This document shows positions 14,083-17,781 of a stretch of DNA of 17,781 bases, in pieces. The stretch is taken from contig PMDT01000280.1 in the NCBI GenBank assembly GCA_003154555.1, positions 1 to 17,781 of the forward strand, read 5' to 3'. Position 1 is the stretch's first letter. Every line of letters begins with the position of its first letter. The stretch comes from Spirochaetaceae bacterium. GTDB taxonomy: Bacteria > Spirochaetota > Spirochaetia > SZUA-6 > Fen-1364. The position numbers were made by a program, and so were the translations under genes. Under the pieces are notes generated by a model. It was given only the letters and a program-made list of their open reading frames with translations, was not told the DNA's origin and made no database searches.

Positions 14083-15273
14083 ATGAAACTGGCAGACCGA
14101 TTCTCAAGACTCGGCACCGAAACAGCTTTTGCCGTGGCGGATGAAAGCAGGAAGCTCGCCCAGACGGGCCTTCGGATCTTCCCCTTCCACATCGGTGACA
14201 TGGACCTGAAGACCCCGCCGAATATCATCGAGGCGACGACCCGCACGATGCGGGACGGAAAGACCGGCTACTGCTCCAACTGGGGCATCCCGGAGCTCCG
14301 CGAAGCCGTTGCCGCGGACATCAACCGCAGCCATGGGACGGGCTACACAGAGGCAAATGTCGCCATCCAGCCGGGCGGCAAACCGGTCATCCACAAATTC
14401 ATTCTTTCCTTCATGAATCCCGGTGACGAGGTCCTCTACCCCAGTCCGGGCTACCCGATCTACGAATCCGCGATCGCCTTTCACGGTGGACGCCCCGTGC
14501 CCTACAGCTACGAAGAAACGCCGCAGGGGTTCGCGCTGAATGTGCAGGACATCGAAAAACGAATCACGCCGGCCACGCGCCTGCTGATCTTCAACAACCT
14601 GCAGAACCCCACGGGAGCGGAGGCGAGCCCGGAAGAGCTTGCGGCAATTGCCGAGCTTGCGATCCGCCACGATCTCACCGTACTCTGCGACGAGGCATAC
14701 TTCGACATCCGCTACGAGGGAGAATCCCTGTCCCTGGCGACGCTCCCCGGCATGGAGGAGCGCTGCCTCATCCTTTACACGTTTTCGAAGAAGTATGCGA
14801 TGACCGGGTGGCGGCTGGGGGCGGCGGTGGGACCGACGGGCATGGTGGATGCCATCGCGAAGCTCAACGTGAATGACGAGTCGTGCACCAATCACTTCGT
14901 CCAATATGGCGGCCTGGAAGCGCTCACCGGGCCGCAGGATGGGGCAAAGCAGATCATCGAGGTCCTGCGCCGCCGGCGCAACCGCTGCCACGAGCTGGCA
15001 AGCGGCATTCCGGGCATGACGTGCCACCGGCCCAATGCCACCTTCTACCTCTTTCCCAACGTGACCCGCATCATGCGTGCGATGAAAATCGACGACTATG
15101 AAAAGTTCCGCCGCACGATCCTCGAGGCAACAGGGGTCTCATTCTGCACGCGCATGCATTTCGGCAAGCCCCTGCCGCAGGAAAACGAGCGCTACATCCG
15201 CCTGTCGTATTCCGGCATCGATGTACAGAACATCGAGGAGGGCCTGGGCAAGCTGAAGGACTATCTGAGCTGA
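14083..15273 (+). CDS. PLP-dependent class I/II aminotransferase
   Basis: A fold-type I aminotransferase of 396 residues, about the normal length for the aspartate aminotransferase superfamily. Visible cofactor and substrate residues are N175 in NNLQNPTG, D203 and Y206 in LCDEAYFDI (pyridine nitrogen and O3'), the Schiff-base lysine K236 in TFSKKYAMTGWRLG and the carboxylate-binding R373 in YIRLSYSG. Its substrate cannot be read directly. As the last gene of a glutamate mutase operon it may supply or remove glutamate by transamination with 2-oxoglutarate, or may act on 3-methylaspartate or a downstream oxo acid. The ATG has a perfect AGGAGG six bases upstream, overlapping the previous stop, indicating cotranslation in the operon. 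After its stop there is no convincing hairpin plus T-run, so the operon end is not defined by an obvious intrinsic terminator. Confidence 0.92.
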   Translation: MKLADRFSRLGTETAFAVADESRKLAQTGLRIFPFHIGDMDLKTPPNIIEATTRTMRDGKTGYCSNWGIPELREAVAADINRSHGTGYTEANVAIQPGGKPVIHKFILSFMNPGDEVLYPSPGYPIYESAIAFHGGRPVPYSYEETPQGFALNVQDIEKRITPATRLLIFNNLQNPTGAEASPEELAAIAELAIRHDLTVLCDEAYFDIRYEGESLSLATLPGMEERCLILYTFSKKYAMTGWRLGAAVGPTGMVDAIAKLNVNDESCTNHFVQYGGLEALTGPQDGAKQIIEVLRRRRNRCHELASGIPGMTCHRPNATFYLFPNVTRIMRAMKIDDYEKFRRTILEATGVSFCTRMHFGKPLPQENERYIRLSYSGIDVQNIEEGLGKLKDYLS

Positions 15274-15298
15274 TCCGCGGCACCGACCGACCCTTCGC

Positions 15299-15327
15299 TT
15301 GCCCGGCGCATCGTAGTCCCTTATGAT
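15299..15327 (+). promoter_or_regulatory. Candidate promoter for the SNF2 helicase gene, possibly leaderless
   Basis: TTGCCC (15299-15304) and TATGAT (15322-15327) are separated by 17 bp. The start site would fall at about 15334-15336, on or beside the GTG that begins the helicase. No Shine-Dalgarno is visible before that GTG and a stop in frame at 15324 limits upstream starts, so a leaderless transcript is possible. The half-matched -35 box limits confidence. Confidence 0.45.
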
Positions 15328-15335
15328 CCGGCATC

Positions 15336-17781
15336 GTGGCTTCTGCGTCCGCGGTACAGGAATACCTCCGCATTACTCCTTCGGGACATCTGCGTCCCGC
15401 TGCTGACTGGACACGGACCCCGTCGACCGGAGAGCCATCCACATCCGTGCGCGCCCAGGAGGCCTTCCAGGCCAGCGCTTCCGCCGGTCTTTTCGAGCTT
15501 GCCGCGCACCCCACGAGCGGAGGCCTTCCGCCGCAGCTTGCGTACTGGCGTGATTTTGCCGCGCGCTACCTGAGCGAGCGCTGCCATACGCCTGCAGAAA
15601 TCGCGGACCTGCCGCCCGTGCCGCCGCCCTCCCCCGCGGATACAATGACGTTGCTTCTCAGCCTGCCGCCCCTTCAGGGCGCCGAGTACCTGACGGAGGT
15701 GGTGCTCCACCGGCTCTGGACAGAGCTGGATGAATGGACCTGCGCGGAGGCCGTGCGCGCCGGCGGCCTGGAGAAGTTCCTGTCGGCGCATGCGCCCCTG
15801 TGGCGGCAGGTCGGCCGGGTCTGCTTCCACCTGGCAGAAAACAAGAAGGATCCCGACTTCCCCTTTGCCTTTCTTGCCACGTATGCGCCGCGCGTTTCCT
15901 CTTCTGCCGGCATTCGTTACCAGCCCCTTTCCCGTGCGCTCCAGGAGTTTGCCGGGGAAAGAAACCGCAAGGCTTTGATCCATCTCCTGACACCCGTCGA
16001 GCGCGCGGCGGCGGCGAGCCCTGTCATCCGGCAGCTGGTGGATTCACGCGACATCTACCATCCCCTTGCCTGGACGGCCGACGAGGCCTATCGCTTCCTC
16101 CGGGAAATCCCCCTGTACGAGCAGAGCGGGGTGCTCGTGCGCGTGCCGGACTGGTGGACCCGGCGGAGCAGGCCGATGGCGGCGGTCAGGATCGGGTCGC
16201 AAACGCACGGTGTGCTGGGCCTGGATGCGCTGCTGGACTTCAAGGTCGACGTGGCCGTCGGGGACCAGACGCTGACAGACAAGGAAATACGCCGCCTGCT
16301 TTCCGGATCGGACGGGCTTGTCTTCCTGAAGGGCCGATGGGTCGAGGTCGATACGAAAAAGCTCTCCGAAGCGCTCGCGCACTGGCAGCTGCTCCGGGAA
16401 GGCGCCGGCAAGGACGGCATCTCTTTCGCCGAGGGGATGCGCCTTCTTGCGGGGGCATCCGAAAATCTTGTTGCCCCCGGGGTTGAGGCAGCAGCATGGT
16501 CCTTCGTGGAGGCAGGGGCGTGGCTGAAGCAGGTCCTGGAGCAACTACGGTCTCCCGAGGCGTTGCAGACGGCACTCCCCGGCCGGGAGCTCCACGCCAC
16601 GCTCCGCCCCTACCAGGAGGCCGGTGTGCGATGGCTGCGTCTGCTCGCCGGGCTGGGCCTGGGCGCCTGTCTTGCCGATGACATGGGCCTGGGAAAAACC
16701 ATACAGGTCCTCGGTCTTCTCCTGCTCCTCCGCGCGCAGAAGGCCGGCCCTTCACTCCTCGTGCTCCCTGCGTCGCTCCTTGCCAACTGGAAGGCGGAGA
16801 TCGAGCGATTCGCTCCATCGCTCAGCGTTCGCTTCCTGCACCCGTCCTTCGGGCCGCTTCCCGCAGATCCCATCGCCGCCGACGAGCTTGCCCGTACCGA
16901 CGCCGTGCTCACAACGTACGGCATGGTGGTTCGGCAGCCATGGCTGGAGTCAGTAGACTGGACCCTGCTCGCGCTTGACGAAGCGCAGGCCATCAAGAAT
17001 CCCGGGGCGCGCCAGACCCGGGCGGTGAAACGCCTGCGCGCAAAGACGCGTGTCGCCCTGACGGGAACGCCGGTAGAAAACCGGCTCTCCGATCTCTGGT
17101 CGCTCTTCGACTTCCTCTGCCCCGGCCTCCTGGGAACGCAGGCGCGCTTTTCCGCCTTTGCAAAAGAGCTGGAAAAGAACCCGATCGAGCGCTTCCTGCC
17201 GATCCGAAATCTCGTGCGGCCGTACATCCTCCGACGGATGAAAACCGACAAGGCGGTCATCGCCGACCTGCCGGACAAGACAGTCGTGCCGGCATGGTGC
17301 GGACTTACGAAGGAACAGGCGGCTCTCTACAAGAGCGTCGTCGACAAGCTGGCCGCCAGCCTCCAGGGGCAGGAAGGCATCCAGCGGCGCGGCGCGGTCC
17401 TGGCCGCCCTCCTTTCGCTGAAGCAGGTATGCAATCATCCTTCCCAGCTCCGGGGCGATGGCCGCTGGGAACCGGCGGCGAGCGGCAAGTTCGCGCGGCT
17501 TCGCGAGATCGGGGAGGAGATCGCGCAGCGCCAGGATCGCTTGCTCGTCTTCACGCAGTTTCGTGAGATGACCGAGCCGCTGGCGACATTTCTCGCGGGG
17601 GTTTTCGGCAGGCCGGGCCTCGTGCTTCACGGGCAGACGCGCGTAGCGGAACGGCAGAAACTCGTGGAAGCTTTCCAGGCTGATGACGGGCCGCCGTTCT
17701 TCGTGCTTTCCCTGAAGGCGGGAGGCACCGGACTGAATCTCACTGCCGCCTCCCATGTCATCCATTTCGATCGCTGGTGGA
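15336..17781 (+). CDS. SNF2-family DEAD/DEAH helicase with SNF2-associated N-terminal region (3' end cut by window edge)
   Basis: A SNF2/Rad54-type ATP-dependent DNA translocase; 815 residues are visible and the frame is open at the edge. The N-terminal 400 residues (ASASAVQEYLRITPSGHL onward) end in a SNF2-associated segment, GLVFLKGRWVEVDTKKL, with W335. The ATPase core shows Walker A DMGLGKT (449-455), the DEAQ box (548-551), motif III LTGTPVENRLSDLWSLFDFL (575-594), motif IV LLVFTQFREM, and the motif V region SLKAGGTGLNLTAASHV near the edge. The final arginine-finger motif VI is only starting at the cut. Such proteins remodel protein-DNA complexes in transcription, repair or defence; this one has no neighbour in view that settles which. 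The GTG start at 15336 is the only in-frame option between the stop at 15324 and the conserved N-terminus. The gene is separated from the aminotransferase by 62 bp with its own candidate promoter. Confidence 0.93.
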   Translation, partial: MASASAVQEYLRITPSGHLRPAADWTRTPSTGEPSTSVRAQEAFQASASAGLFELAAHPTSGGLPPQLAYWRDFAARYLSERCHTPAEIADLPPVPPPSPADTMTLLLSLPPLQGAEYLTEVVLHRLWTELDEWTCAEAVRAGGLEKFLSAHAPLWRQVGRVCFHLAENKKDPDFPFAFLATYAPRVSSSAGIRYQPLSRALQEFAGERNRKALIHLLTPVERAAAASPVIRQLVDSRDIYHPLAWTADEAYRFLREIPLYEQSGVLVRVPDWWTRRSRPMAAVRIGSQTHGVLGLDALLDFKVDVAVGDQTLTDKEIRRLLSGSDGLVFLKGRWVEVDTKKLSEALAHWQLLREGAGKDGISFAEGMRLLAGASENLVAPGVEAAAWSFVEAGAWLKQVLEQLRSPEALQTALPGRELHATLRPYQEAGVRWLRLLAGLGLGACLADDMGLGKTIQVLGLLLLLRAQKAGPSLLVLPASLLANWKAEIERFAPSLSVRFLHPSFGPLPADPIAADELARTDAVLTTYGMVVRQPWLESVDWTLLALDEAQAIKNPGARQTRAVKRLRAKTRVALTGTPVENRLSDLWSLFDFLCPGLLGTQARFSAFAKELEKNPIERFLPIRNLVRPYILRRMKTDKAVIADLPDKTVVPAWCGLTKEQAALYKSVVDKLAASLQGQEGIQRRGAVLAALLSLKQVCNHPSQLRGDGRWEPAASGKFARLREIGEEIAQRQDRLLVFTQFREMTEPLATFLAGVFGRPGLVLHGQTRVAERQKLVEAFQADDGPPFFVLSLKAGGTGLNLTAASHVIHFDRWW

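Noticed and set aside
15274..15335. Intrinsic terminator after the aminotransferase gene
   Set aside because: No stable stem followed by a run of T is visible; the interval is better explained as the helicase promoter region.
1..17781. CRISPR arrays, insertion sequences, tRNA or rRNA genes
   Set aside because: Reading the window showed no regularly spaced repeats, transposase-like products, terminal inverted repeats or tRNA-like cloverleaf; nothing could be supported.

Overview
The window is GC-rich (third codon positions mostly G or C), gene-dense bacterial DNA with almost no spare space. Ten complete genes and two edge-truncated genes fill it. The gene set suggests an anaerobic, amino-acid-fermenting bacterium. 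A Cache-type/HAMP adenylate cyclase beside a large exported NHL-type propeller, TPR and transglutaminase protein is reminiscent of Spirochaetota, but this assignment is an inference with roughly even confidence. The glutamate mutase and methylaspartate ammonia-lyase are of the clostridial type.

Layout. Minus strand, 1-2394: a membrane adenylate/guanylate cyclase truncated by the left edge, preceded by a single-zinc alcohol-dehydrogenase-like enzyme. A divergent intergenic region of about 160 bp (2395-2556) separates these from a 1070-residue secreted multidomain transglutaminase-like protein (2557-5769, plus). One base after its stop begins a strong sigma-70-type promoter (5770-5798), followed by a perfect 15-6-15 inverted repeat (5797-5832) that abuts the start codon of a GntR-family regulator. 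From there a tight nine-gene operon runs to 15273: gntR, glmS, glmL, glmE, mal, an AtuA/DUF1446-family gene, a DUF4387 gene, a P-loop NTPase joined to an alanyl-tRNA-synthetase SAD-like domain, and a class I/II aminotransferase. Nearly every junction is an overlap of 4-11 bp or a gap of at most 10 bp. A separate plus-strand gene for a SNF2-family helicase follows and runs off the right edge.

How the genes work together. GlmS and GlmE form coenzyme-B12-dependent glutamate mutase (L-glutamate to/from (2S,3S)-3-methylaspartate). GlmL is its actin/Hsp70-fold accessory protein. Methylaspartate ammonia-lyase converts methylaspartate to/from mesaconate plus ammonia. The known catalytic residues of both enzymes can be read in the sequence, so this half of the pathway should be functional. 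In the classical clostridial route mesaconate is then hydrated to citramalate and cleaved. In the haloarchaeal methylaspartate cycle it is activated to mesaconyl-CoA. Neither a mesaconase, a citramalate lyase nor a CoA-transferase is present here. Their place is taken by four genes of unassigned role (AtuA-like, DUF4387, P-loop-SAD fusion, aminotransferase), all inside the same transcription unit. This is the strongest candidate for an undescribed system in the window.
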